From the NCBI RefSeq assembly GCF_002292295.1, contig NZ_DBBS01000014.1, forward strand, positions 95,247 to 159,246: a stretch of 64,000 bases of DNA. The letters are read 5' to 3'. The notes under the pieces were generated by a model. That model was not told where the DNA came from, searched no databases, and worked only from the letters and a program-made list of their open reading frames with translations. Origin of the DNA: Sphingomonas sp. UBA978. Lineage in GTDB: Bacteria; Pseudomonadota; Alphaproteobacteria; Sphingomonadales; Sphingomonadaceae. This document shows, piece by piece, positions 17,568 to 27,079 of this stretch. How positions within the stretch are numbered: the first letter of the stretch is position 1; every line of letters begins with the position of its first letter. Position numbers and translations under genes: made by a program.

Positions 17568-18328
17568 TCGCGCACGACCTGGCGGTCGCGCTTGGCGGGC
17601 GGCGGGTTCTGGAGGGGGTGGCGACGACGTTGCGGCCGGGGCGCGTCACCGCGATCCTCGGGCCGAACGGTGCCGGCAAGAGCAGCCTGCTCCGCGCGCT
17701 CGCCGGCCTGATCGCCCCGGCTGCTGGTCAGGTGACGATCGGTGGCGGGGACGTGCGCGCTTTGTCCGATCGCGACCGCGCGCGGCGGATCGGCTATTTG
17801 CCGCAGGCGGCGGCGGTGCATTGGAACATTACCGCGCAGGAGGTCGTCGCGCTCGGTCGTGTGCCGTATCGTACGCCCTTCGCCGCCCCGTCGGCGCAGG
17901 ATCGTGCGGCCATCGCCGCCGCGCTCGCTGCGACCGACACCGGCGCGCTGGCCGGGCGGCGTATTTCCGAGCTGTCCGGCGGCGAACGCGCCCGGGTGCT
18001 GCTGGCGCGCGTGCTGGCGGGCGAACCCGAATGGCTGCTTGCCGACGAACCGCTCGCCAGTCTCGACCCCGCGCATCAGATCGACATCCTCGACCGGCTG
18101 CGCGACGTCGCGCGGCAGGGCAGGGGCGTATTGCTTGTCCTCCACGATCTGGCGCAGGCCGCGCGCGCTGCCGACGACGTGCTGCTGTTGAAACAGGGAA
18201 AGCTGGTCGCGGCGGGGCCGACCGCTGCGGTGCTCACCCCCGATCACATCGCCGATGTGTTCGACGTCCATGTCGCCCTGCTGCCGGGCAGCGCGATGAT
18301 GATACCGGTCGGCCGTATCGCGCGCTGA
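17558..18328 (+). CDS. ABC transporter ATP-binding protein (BtuD/FecE/HmuV-like)
   Basis: 256 residues starting at ATG 17558 inside the end of the permease gene. Walker A GPNGAGKSS, Q-loop IGYLPQ, signature ISELSGGERARVLLARVL, Walker B EWLLADEPLASLD and switch LHDLAQ are all present. Powers the importer with the permease at 16611. Last gene of the uptake cluster. Confidence 0.94.
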   Translation: MDLIAHDLAVALGGRRVLEGVATTLRPGRVTAILGPNGAGKSSLLRALAGLIAPAAGQVTIGGGDVRALSDRDRARRIGYLPQAAAVHWNITAQEVVALGRVPYRTPFAAPSAQDRAAIAAALAATDTGALAGRRISELSGGERARVLLARVLAGEPEWLLADEPLASLDPAHQIDILDRLRDVARQGRGVLLVLHDLAQAARAADDVLLLKQGKLVAAGPTAAVLTPDHIADVFDVHVALLPGSAMMIPVGRIAR

Positions 18329-18368
18329 GCCGTCCGCTCGGGCATCGACGCGGGGCGGCGGCGGCCTT

Positions 18369-19403
18369 ATGCGCGGGCGGGTGACCGCTCCCCATCGCCT
18401 CCGTATCGACACCGCCGCCCTGACCGACAATTGGCGCGCGCTGGATCGCCTCAGCGGCACCGCGGCCTGTGGTGCGGCGATCAAGGCCGACGGTTACGGC
18501 CTTGGCGCGACCGAGGTCGCCCGTCACCTGGCCGCTGCCGGCTGCCGCGATTTCTTCGTCGCCACCTGGGCCGAGGCCGAACGCCTCGCCCCCCTCCACC
18601 TGCCGCTGTCCGTGCTGCACGGTGTGCGCGAGGAGGACATGCCGTTGGCCCTTGCCGGCATCGCCCGCCCGGTGCTCAATACGGATGCGCAGATTGCGCG
18701 CTGGCGGGCGGCAGGCGGCGGCGCGTGCGACGTGATGGTCGACACCGGCATGAACCGGCTCGGCGTATCGCCCGAGGGGGTGCGCGGCGGGCTGCTCGAG
18801 GGCCTCGCGATCGAGACGCTGATGAGTCACCTCGCCTGCGCCGACGAGGACAGCGCGATGAACGCCGCCCAACGGATGGCGTTCTCGGCGTTGCGGGGCG
18901 CGACGGGCGCGCGCCGGATGAGCCTCGCCAATTCCGCCGGCATCGCGCTGGGGACGGACTATGCCTTCGACCTGACCCGCCCCGGCCTCGCGCTGTACGG
19001 CGGTGTTCCGCGCCGCGAGCTTGCCGGGATCATCCGTCAGGTGGTGACGCCCGAAGCGCAGGTGTTGCAACGACGCACGGTCCGTGCCGGCGAGACGGTC
19101 GGCTATAACGCGACCTGGACGGCGGAGCGCGACACTGCGGTGGCGATCCTCAACCTCGGCTATGCCGACGGCTATTTCCGTGGGTTTTCCGATCGGGGCA
19201 GCGCGGGCGGCGGCACATTGCCGGTGATCGGCCGCGTGTCGATGGATCTGGTGGCGCTGGACGTAAGCGCGGCGCCGGGAACGGCCGAGGGCGACTGGGT
19301 CGCGATCGACTTCGCACTGCCGGAGGCGGCGACGTGGAGCGGGATGTCGCAGTACGAGCTGCTGACGGCGCTGGGGCGGCGGTATGGGCGGGATTGGCGA
19401 TAG
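18369..19403 (+). CDS. alr: Alanine racemase
   Basis: 344 residues. PLP-lysine K39 in GAAIKADGYGLG, catalytic tyrosine Y246 in VGYNATW, and the C-terminal GRVSMDLVALDV are diagnostic. Interconverts L- and D-alanine for peptidoglycan. Some alternative start is possible at GTG 18381. The protein is slightly shorter than the usual 355-370 residues, but no key motif is missing. Follows the ABC genes by 40 bases; the 3' side is convergent with the thiolase gene. Confidence 0.94.
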   Translation: MRGRVTAPHRLRIDTAALTDNWRALDRLSGTAACGAAIKADGYGLGATEVARHLAAAGCRDFFVATWAEAERLAPLHLPLSVLHGVREEDMPLALAGIARPVLNTDAQIARWRAAGGGACDVMVDTGMNRLGVSPEGVRGGLLEGLAIETLMSHLACADEDSAMNAAQRMAFSALRGATGARRMSLANSAGIALGTDYAFDLTRPGLALYGGVPRRELAGIIRQVVTPEAQVLQRRTVRAGETVGYNATWTAERDTAVAILNLGYADGYFRGFSDRGSAGGGTLPVIGRVSMDLVALDVSAAPGTAEGDWVAIDFALPEAATWSGMSQYELLTALGRRYGRDWR

Positions 19404-19474
19404 TTCGACAAGAAAGGTCACTCCGGGGAGCGGCCCAAGGGGCACATCCCCGTCAGGCAGTGCTACCCCGGGGA

Positions 19475-19498
19475 GGTGGCTCGCAATAGCGAGCCACC
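19475..19498. terminator. Perfect hairpin between convergent alr and thiolase genes
   Basis: GGTGGCTCGC (19475-19484), loop AATA, GCGAGCCACC (19489-19498): a perfect 10-bp stem in the 114-base convergent gap. It has no T-run on either side, so it may be a bidirectional factor-assisted terminator or a REP-type element. Nothing else stands out in this gap. Confidence 0.55.
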
Positions 19499-19517
19499 GA
19501 TAGTCAGGCGCCGTCCC

Positions 19518-20690
<1,173 letters not shown>

Positions 20691-20697
20691 GATGATC

Positions 20698-21777
20698 CTA
20701 CTCCTTTGGCGCTGCTCTACCCTTCGGCAGGCTTGCGATCCAGTCTGCTAACGGCTCCCACAGCATCGCGCGGGCGCGGCCGCCGACGATCATGCCGACA
20801 TGGCCGAGCGCGAGGTCGCGGCGATCGGCGAGGCCGGCGGCGGTGGCGGCGGGGACGATCCGGTCGGTGGCGGAGACGAATTCGACCGCCGGGCAGGCAA
20901 GCCGCTCCGGCGTGGCGGCGCTGCCGCGAATCGTCCAGCCGCCGGTGCCCGGCAAGTCGGCGGCGATGAAGCGTTCGAACAGGTCGCGCGCGGCAGCCAG
21001 CGGCAGCGGCTCGCCGGCGTTGGCCCAATCCTCCAGCCGGACGAAGGCACGCGCCTGTTCGCCATCGGGATCGAACCGTCCGAACGCCTCATACTTGCCG
21101 ATCGTGCGCGCCGGATCGAGCCGCCAGAAGCCCGCCTGGAGCACCTCCATTGGCAGCACGCCCAGCGCCTCTGAGGTCGGCCGGGCGGTGGCCCACATGT
21201 CGAGCATCGTCGGCGCCGCACTGCCATAGCCGGCAAAGCGCCACGGCGCGGCGATCAGCGCGAGCCCCGCCACTGCGGTGGCGCAGGCGGCGGCGAGCGC
21301 CATCGTGCCACCGAGGCAATAGCCGACCAGCACCGGCGGTTCGTCGAGCTGCTCGATCAGCGGGATCAGCAGCGATTCGACATGGCCGGTCATGTCCAGG
21401 TCGCGATCCGCGGCGGTGGGCGCGCCCCAGTCGAGCAGCGCGACGCGGAACCCCCGGGCTGCCATCCAGCGGACCAGCGATGCCTCGCCGAGATCGAGGA
21501 TCGCGGGCGGATTGATGAGCGAGGGAACGAACACGACCATCCGCCCGCGCCCGCCATGATAGCGCAGGCTGGCGCGGCCGGCGGTGGCGAGCGCCGGCAT
21601 CGGTGTGGGCGGGGCAGGGCGGGACGCCCCTTGATAGGCGGCGAGACCGGCCAGTGCCGCCGCGGTCCGATCGGGATATGCTGCGGTTTCGCTGCGCAGC
21701 ATGTCGAGGAACAGCGGCAATGGGCGCGGTCCGTGTTGCGACGCGGCAAATTGAGGCGTAACACCCGGATTAGTCAC
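20698..21777 (-). CDS. PHA synthase-like alpha/beta hydrolase
   Basis: 359 residues. Lipase-like box VGYCLGGT has cysteine C154 in place of serine, as in PHA synthases; D305 in SATDRIVP and H326 in LGHVGMIVG complete the triad. FVPSLINPPAILDLG and GFRVALLDWG are also PhaC-like. Its size is that of class III PhaC (which needs PhaE), and no phaE is nearby; class I enzymes are about 600 residues. It starts at GTG 21777, 44 bases from the divergent phaR. It may be an active short synthase or a PHA-associated hydrolase/transferase. Confidence 0.78.
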   Translation of the reverse strand: MTNPGVTPQFAASQHGPRPLPLFLDMLRSETAAYPDRTAAALAGLAAYQGASRPAPPTPMPALATAGRASLRYHGGRGRMVVFVPSLINPPAILDLGEASLVRWMAARGFRVALLDWGAPTAADRDLDMTGHVESLLIPLIEQLDEPPVLVGYCLGGTMALAAACATAVAGLALIAAPWRFAGYGSAAPTMLDMWATARPTSEALGVLPMEVLQAGFWRLDPARTIGKYEAFGRFDPDGEQARAFVRLEDWANAGEPLPLAAARDLFERFIAADLPGTGGWTIRGSAATPERLACPAVEFVSATDRIVPAATAAGLADRRDLALGHVGMIVGGRARAMLWEPLADWIASLPKGRAAPKE

Positions 21778-21821
21778 GAACGTCCGCCATCAGAAGGTGG
21801 GGTTGCGGGCAGGGGAGCGGT

Positions 21822-22376
21822 ATGAAGAAACAGAACGCCGACGGGATCGTCATCATCAAGAAGTACGCCAACCGGCGACTCTACAATACCGAGACCTCGT
21901 CCTACATCACGCTCGACCATCTCGCCACGATGACCCGCGAAGGCCGCGACTTCAAGGTCGTCGATGCGAAGACCGACGACGACATCACCCATAACGTGCT
22001 CACCCAGATCATCATGGAAGAGGAAAGCCGCGGCCAGACGATGCTGCCGGTCAGCTTCCTGCGCCAGCTGATCGCGATGTACGGCGATTCGATGCAATCG
22101 ATGGTACCGGGCTATCTGGAGGCGTCGATGGACAGCTTCCGCCGCAACCAGGAGCAGTTCAAGTCGGCGGTCGAGGGCGCGTTCGCGCATTCGCCCTTTG
22201 CCGAGATCGCCAAGCGCAACCTCCAGATGTTCGAGGCGGCGGCGCAGGCGTTCCAGCCGCCGGTCGGTGGCGTCGCAGCTCCGTCGCCCACGACCGCGGG
22301 GAGCAAGGACGACGAGATCGCCGCGCTGAAGGCGGAAATGGCGCGGTTGCAGGACAAGGTCGCGAAGCTCGGCTGA
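21822..22376 (+). CDS. phaR: Polyhydroxyalkanoate synthesis repressor PhaR
   Basis: 184 residues. The N-terminal DNA-binding region IIKKYANRRLYNTETSSYIT and the middle segment FKVVDAKTDDDITHNVLTQI are the conserved PhaR domains. The C-terminus is a coiled coil (DDEIAALKAEMARLQDKVAK). PhaR binds PHA granules and represses phasin and PHA genes when polymer is absent. AGGGGAG precedes the ATG. Divergent from the phaC-like gene, which it probably controls. Confidence 0.95.
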   Translation: MKKQNADGIVIIKKYANRRLYNTETSSYITLDHLATMTREGRDFKVVDAKTDDDITHNVLTQIIMEEESRGQTMLPVSFLRQLIAMYGDSMQSMVPGYLEASMDSFRRNQEQFKSAVEGAFAHSPFAEIAKRNLQMFEAAAQAFQPPVGGVAAPSPTTAGSKDDEIAALKAEMARLQDKVAKLG

Positions 22377-22386
22377 AGGCGCGCGC

Positions 22387-22572
22387 ATGCCGGCGATGTT
22401 CTGGGGCGCCGGCGCGGCGGTGATCGTCGCGCTGTTCGCCGCGCTGCGGGATCGCCGGCGGCGGTTGCGCGAGGACCTCGACCGGGTCGGCTGGGTCGAC
22501 TGGCGGACGGTGCAGATGGCGGCGCTGCTGGCGACGATCCTGTTGGTCAGCCTGGGGCTGCATATGCGCTAG
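22387..22572 (+). CDS. Small membrane protein, unknown function
   Basis: 61 residues, starting 10 bases after the phaR stop. An N-terminal hydrophobic segment (about 3-20), a strongly basic stretch (RDRRRRLRED), then a C-terminal membrane helix (about 43-58). The length, position and coding bias support a real gene cotranscribed with phaR. I do not recognise it. Confidence 0.5.
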   Translation: MPAMFWGAGAAVIVALFAALRDRRRRLREDLDRVGWVDWRTVQMAALLATILLVSLGLHMR

Positions 22573-22593
22573 CCGCGGGCGGGCGGCGCTGGT

Positions 22594-23787
22594 TCAGTAG
22601 AAGCGGGCGAGCGTCAGCGTGCGGGTCGTGCCGTCGCACAGGCCCAGCGCCGCCTTCGTGCCCGGTGTGCCGACCGCCCATTTCGCCAGCGGCGTCGTCG
22701 GATAATCGGGCGTCACCGCCTGTCCGTCGATGCGGCAGATCGTCTCGCCCGCCTGCCAGCCCGCCGCCGCGGCGGGGCCGCCGCGCATGACGTGCAGCAC
22801 CTTCAGCCGGTCGCGCTCCAGCCCGACCAGCAGGCCGCTGGTCGAACGCAGCGGCGCGGCATCGGCGTCGGGGCCGGGCTTCAGCACCATTCGTCCGGCG
22901 CCGGGATCGAGCAGCACACGGTAGTTCTGCAACAGGCCCGAGCCGATCCGCCCGGCGACGCCGATCGTCTCGGAGAAGCCGCCGGCCGGCTCCACCCGCG
23001 CCTCGACGTTGCGGACGACCTGCTGCCCCAGCGTCACCGCCGGCAGGATCGCGAGCGTGCTGACCGTCTCGCCGGCGAGGCCGAACGAGATGGTTGTGGT
23101 GGTCGGCAGGGCGGCGACGCGCGCGGTCTTCGCGGCCGCCTGCGTCAGCGTGATCGCGGAGCCATCACCGGTGTCAACGATCATCGGCGCCACGCGCCGG
23201 CCGCCGATCGTCGCGCTGCTTTCGTAGACGCGGCGGCCGGGGGCGATGGCCAGTGGCGCGAGCGCGCCGACGAAGGGCAGCCGGCCCGACGGGATCAGGC
23301 GAAAGCGGCGGTTGGCATAATCGATGTCGAGCGCCTGCCCGCCGGTGACGTCGCGCCCGATCAGCATGTCGACCGCCCGCGCGCTGCCGGTGGCGAGCGC
23401 CGGCAGGTCGGCGACTGTGACGCCGCCGCCGGTGCGGGTGAGCCCGCCGATCGTCAGCCGCCGCGTCGCCTGCCACCCGATCGCGACCGCGCCGCCGGTA
23501 TCGCCGCCGATCGCGGTCGCATGTCCGTTGGCGGTGACCCGCGCCGGATCGACCGCCGCCGATTTGCGCGCCAGCACGGAGTAGCTGACCCCGGTATCGA
23601 GGATCGCGGTCACCGGCCGCGCGTCGAGCGTCAGCGTGAAGCGGATCTGGTTGCCCGGCGTCAGGTCGAACGGCACCCAGCGCGCCTCCGCATCGGGTGC
23701 GAGTGTCGCGACGCCTTCGCGGCCGACGCCCTGCGCCTGGGCCGGTGACGCGACGGCGATGAGCGATGAAAGCAGCAAGAGGCGCAT
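22594..23787 (-). CDS. Secreted retropepsin-like aspartyl protease with PDZ domain
   Basis: 397 residues with signal peptide (cleavage near SPAQAQ). Two retropepsin-type motifs: ILDTGVSYSVL (about 63-73) and MIVDTGDGSAITL (about 206-218), followed by the hydrophobic strand AGRIGSGLLQNYRVLLD. A PDZ-like domain occupies the last 90 residues (KVLHVMRGGPAAAAGWQAGE, then ICRIDG). Two DTG sites in one chain could form the pseudo-dimer needed for catalysis. Periplasmic location is likely. Substrates unknown. Confidence 0.82.
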   Translation of the reverse strand: MRLLLLSSLIAVASPAQAQGVGREGVATLAPDAEARWVPFDLTPGNQIRFTLTLDARPVTAILDTGVSYSVLARKSAAVDPARVTANGHATAIGGDTGGAVAIGWQATRRLTIGGLTRTGGGVTVADLPALATGSARAVDMLIGRDVTGGQALDIDYANRRFRLIPSGRLPFVGALAPLAIAPGRRVYESSATIGGRRVAPMIVDTGDGSAITLTQAAAKTARVAALPTTTTISFGLAGETVSTLAILPAVTLGQQVVRNVEARVEPAGGFSETIGVAGRIGSGLLQNYRVLLDPGAGRMVLKPGPDADAAPLRSTSGLLVGLERDRLKVLHVMRGGPAAAAGWQAGETICRIDGQAVTPDYPTTPLAKWAVGTPGTKAALGLCDGTTRTLTLARFY

Positions 23788-23820
23788 CGACGCGATCGTA
23801 GCGACGAAATGGGCGGGCGG

Positions 23821-25407
23821 CTAGAAACCGGTGCGGGCCATGACCCTGTTGATAAGAAATGGCGATGCGTCTGACCTGGAGCAGGAACCGGGACGAGCGA
23901 GGATGCACATCCGGTTCATCCATTGCTGCTCGCAATGCTCCACGACGTAACCAGGAGGCGCGCGCATCGCATTGCCGTATCCATATATGGTGACGATACG
24001 ATTGAAAGTCGCGTTCCACCGCGCCGCCGTTGCCCACGGGCGGTTCTGATATGAGGCCGGATCGCCGGTCCAGAACATGCTGATCGGTGTATTGAGGCTT
24101 AAGGCAACGGCACCAGGCAGATTGGCAAAGCTGGCAGGCTGGATCAATGCAACACCGCAGACTGAGGGATCTGCCCGCAAATGCGCAAAGGTGTTCCAGC
24201 CGTCGGTATTCGGCTTGAGCTGGCCGGGGGCCATTGTGCCCTGCGCCAGCACGATCGATGCGCAGGCCCACATTCCAAAGACCCCGATCGCCAGACGGCC
24301 GGCGATCACGGCTCCGAATCGCGCCCGTGCAAGGCCGATCAGTTCACCCCAGCCGAACGCGGCGAGCAGCGTGATGGCGGCGAAGGACAGAAAGACGAAG
24401 CGATATTCCTTATGAGGAATCAGGCTGTGTAGAAGGAGCGTGATCGTGGCTGCCGCGAGAAGGCCGGGTGACTGCCGCCATCCGAAAAGCACCCCGACGA
24501 TCACGGGAATCAGCCACCACCGCCACACTTCCATGAACCATGCAATGTAGGAGAGGAACGGAAAGGTGCCGTAGCGTGCGGACACGTTATGGACGACGTT
24601 CTGCTGGAAATTTTCGAGGATCCAAGCGAACGGCGTAAGCCCGTTGGAAGCGTCTACGACGATGCTTGCGACTGCGACGCTCGACGCACCGATCGCCAAC
24701 AGAACCCAGCGGCGCCAATCAAAGTGCGTCAGCCGGAGACTTGGCCACCATGATACCAACAGCATCGCTGCGCCCGCCGGCGCGTAATGAGGCCGGGCCA
24801 AGGCCGCAAAAGCCACCAAGGCGCCTGCCAAGATAATCCTGGCCGTGTTTGGACGCGGCGCACTCGTCAATGCGGCAACTGGAATGAGCGCGGCGGCCGC
24901 AAGCGGTTCTGCCAGCGTCTCGGCCGAGAAGAAGATGAGTTCGAACCAGGTCGCGGCAACGACACCGGCAAGTATTCCGGTTGTCCGACTTTGGCGGCGC
25001 CCGATGTCCCATGCCGCCCAGACGATGCCCAGCGAAGCAGCAGCCGTTGCAAGTCGCGGCAGGATCATCGGTAGCTGCCCATGGGGATCGAGCGTTTCAC
25101 CGACGAAGAGTGGCGCAGCGAGCAGGGCAGGAAGCAGCCAGCTGCGTATCCCGACCCGCCATTCCCAAGTGATGACGCCTTCACCGGTCAGCAGCCGGTG
25201 CGCCGGTTCGAGATACTGGTAGATCGCGTCGGGATGATGAAAACCGGGTGTCAAAGCAGCCCAGGCGCGCAGGATAATCGCCAGGAGCATCAGCCATGGT
25301 AACGGATGCGAACAGCCGGCGAGCGCTCTGGCGACAATCTGCATCGCCGTGTTGTGGCGCGGCTCGATGTCCATCGGCCCGCTACGGGGACTTATCATCG
25401 CGACCAT
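23821..25407 (-). CDS. GT22-type mannosyltransferase-like membrane protein
   Basis: 528 residues, about ten membrane helices. The first loop HHPDAIYQYLEPAHRLLTG with TWEWRVGIRSWLLP, and SLIPHKEYRFVFLSF near residue 330, match the acidic loop and HKE.RF motif of GT22 dolichol-mannose dependent mannosyltransferases (ALG9/PIG-B type). D60 is the expected catalytic acid. It would add a sugar from a lipid carrier at the periplasmic face. The stretch 24541-24600 has 33 G/C of 60, against 41 of 60 at 23281-23340, and codon use is less GC-biased than its neighbours, suggesting transfer. The start lies 11 bases after the cpaF stop; MDIEPRH at 25374 is an alternative start. Confidence 0.75.
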   Translation of the reverse strand: MVAMISPRSGPMDIEPRHNTAMQIVARALAGCSHPLPWLMLLAIILRAWAALTPGFHHPDAIYQYLEPAHRLLTGEGVITWEWRVGIRSWLLPALLAAPLFVGETLDPHGQLPMILPRLATAAASLGIVWAAWDIGRRQSRTTGILAGVVAATWFELIFFSAETLAEPLAAAALIPVAALTSAPRPNTARIILAGALVAFAALARPHYAPAGAAMLLVSWWPSLRLTHFDWRRWVLLAIGASSVAVASIVVDASNGLTPFAWILENFQQNVVHNVSARYGTFPFLSYIAWFMEVWRWWLIPVIVGVLFGWRQSPGLLAAATITLLLHSLIPHKEYRFVFLSFAAITLLAAFGWGELIGLARARFGAVIAGRLAIGVFGMWACASIVLAQGTMAPGQLKPNTDGWNTFAHLRADPSVCGVALIQPASFANLPGAVALSLNTPISMFWTGDPASYQNRPWATAARWNATFNRIVTIYGYGNAMRAPPGYVVEHCEQQWMNRMCILARPGSCSRSDASPFLINRVMARTGF

Positions 25408-25417
25408 TAGCGCCTGC

Positions 25418-26947
25418 TCACAGACACGCCTCGAGATACGCCTGGTCGAAGCCGAACTGCTTGGCCTTTTCGAGCGTGTAGGGGCGCAGGCCCATCGAGC
25501 GGTATTCGCCGATGATCTTGCCGTCGGCGCTTTCGTCGAGATATTCGAACTTGAACAGTTCCTGCGTGACGATCACCGGGCCTTCCATGCCGATGACTTC
25601 CGTGACGTTGGTGACGCGGCGGCTGCCGTCGCGCAGGCGCTTGACCTGGATGATGAGTTCGACCGAGTCGGCGATCTGGCGGCTGATCGCCTCCTTGGGC
25701 ACCTTGATGTCGGACATCATCACCATGTTCTCCATGCGGGCGAGCGCCTCGCGCGGGGAGTTGGCGTGGAGCGTGCACATCGATCCGTCGTGGCCGGTGT
25801 TCATGGCGGCGAGCATGTCGAAACACTCGCTGCCGCGGATTTCGCCGAGGATGATGCGGTCGGGACGCATGCGTAGCGCGTTCTTGACGAGATCGCGGAT
25901 GCTGACCTCACCCTGGCCCTCCAGATTGGCGGGGCGGGTTTCGAGGGGGAGCCAGTGCGGCTGCTGCAGGCGCAATTCGGCCGCGTCCTCGATCGTGAGC
26001 ACGCGCTCGCCGGGGTCGATCATCTTCGACAACGCATTAAGCATCGTCGTCTTGCCCGAGCCGGTGCCGCCGCTGATGACGACGTTGAACCGGCTGGCGC
26101 CCGCGATCTTGAGCGCGGTCGCCATCTTGGGACTCATGCTGCCGAAGCCGGCCATCATGTCGAGCGTGATCGGCTTGGCGGAGAATTTACGGATCGAGAT
26201 CGCCGTGCCCTTCAGGCTCAGCGGCGGCACGATCACGTTGACGCGGGAGCCGTCCTTGAGGCGGGCGTCGGCGAGCGGCGTCGTCTGGTCGACGCGGCGG
26301 CCGACCGAATTGACGATGCGCTGCGCGATCTGGAACAGATGCTCCTCGTCGCGGAACTGGATCTGCGCGAGTTCCAGCTTGCCCTTGCGTTCGACATAGG
26401 TCTGGTCGGGGCCGTTGACCATGATGTCGGTCACCGCCGGATCGGCGAGCAGTTCCTCGAGCGGCCCCAATCCGAGCAGCTCGTCGACCAGCACCTTTTC
26501 CAGCGCGAACTGTTCGCGGCGGTTGAGCGTCAGCTTCAGTTCGGCGAGCACCTCGCCGATGATCGGCCGGAATTCCTCGGCGAGCTCGTCCTTGCCGAGC
26601 GTCGCGGCGGCCTCGGGATCGACGCGTTCGAGCAGGCGGGGGAGCACCTGTTCCTTGATCTTGTGGATCGATGCCTCGAACCCCTCGCCGCGGCTGCTGC
26701 CGGCGTCGCCGCTGGCATTCTGGCGGTCGGTGAGGCGCTGCATCGCGTCGAGCGTGCCCGCCGGCATCGTGCCGGGCAGCATGTCCTCGCCCGGCAGCGG
26801 CATCGAATCGATCGGCGGGAACTGGCTGCCCGGCGCCGGTTCCTCGGGCCGGGTCAGGCCGTTGCCCTGCATCGGACGCGCCACGCCGAAGGCCGGCCGT
26901 GCCGGCTGCCCCCCACCCATTCCGCTGCGACGCCCGAACGCGCTCAT
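25418..26947 (-). CDS. cpaF: CpaF/TadA-type secretion ATPase
   Basis: 509 residues. Variable Gly/Pro-rich N-terminus (1-90), then a helical domain (IHKIKEQVLPRLLERVD), the GspE-like region DELLGLGPLEELLADPAVTD, Walker A SGGTGSGKTTML, Asp box LTIEDAAELRLQQPHWLPLE, Walker B PDRIILGEIRGSE and His box TGHDGSMCTLHANSP. This ATPase powers Flp/Tad pilus assembly. AAGGGG precedes the ATG. None of the other tad/cpa genes is in the window, so it acts with components encoded elsewhere. Confidence 0.95.
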   Translation of the reverse strand: MSAFGRRSGMGGGQPARPAFGVARPMQGNGLTRPEEPAPGSQFPPIDSMPLPGEDMLPGTMPAGTLDAMQRLTDRQNASGDAGSSRGEGFEASIHKIKEQVLPRLLERVDPEAAATLGKDELAEEFRPIIGEVLAELKLTLNRREQFALEKVLVDELLGLGPLEELLADPAVTDIMVNGPDQTYVERKGKLELAQIQFRDEEHLFQIAQRIVNSVGRRVDQTTPLADARLKDGSRVNVIVPPLSLKGTAISIRKFSAKPITLDMMAGFGSMSPKMATALKIAGASRFNVVISGGTGSGKTTMLNALSKMIDPGERVLTIEDAAELRLQQPHWLPLETRPANLEGQGEVSIRDLVKNALRMRPDRIILGEIRGSECFDMLAAMNTGHDGSMCTLHANSPREALARMENMVMMSDIKVPKEAISRQIADSVELIIQVKRLRDGSRRVTNVTEVIGMEGPVIVTQELFKFEYLDESADGKIIGEYRSMGLRPYTLEKAKQFGFDQAYLEACL

Positions 26948-27079
26948 GCCATACCCCTTGAACCTGCCGAGAGGGGTAGGCGGCAGAGTTTGACATTTTC
27001 CTAACCAAACCAGAGCGCTGGCCGATCATGGTGCCGCCGTGCTTGACAGCGACCCGTCACTGCCCTTCGAAGGCGCCGC

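Noticed and set aside
27043..27071. Promoter with TTGACA at 27043-27048 before the trypsin-like protease gene
   Set aside because: The hexamer 17 bases downstream (TTCGAA) is a poor -10; the match may be chance.
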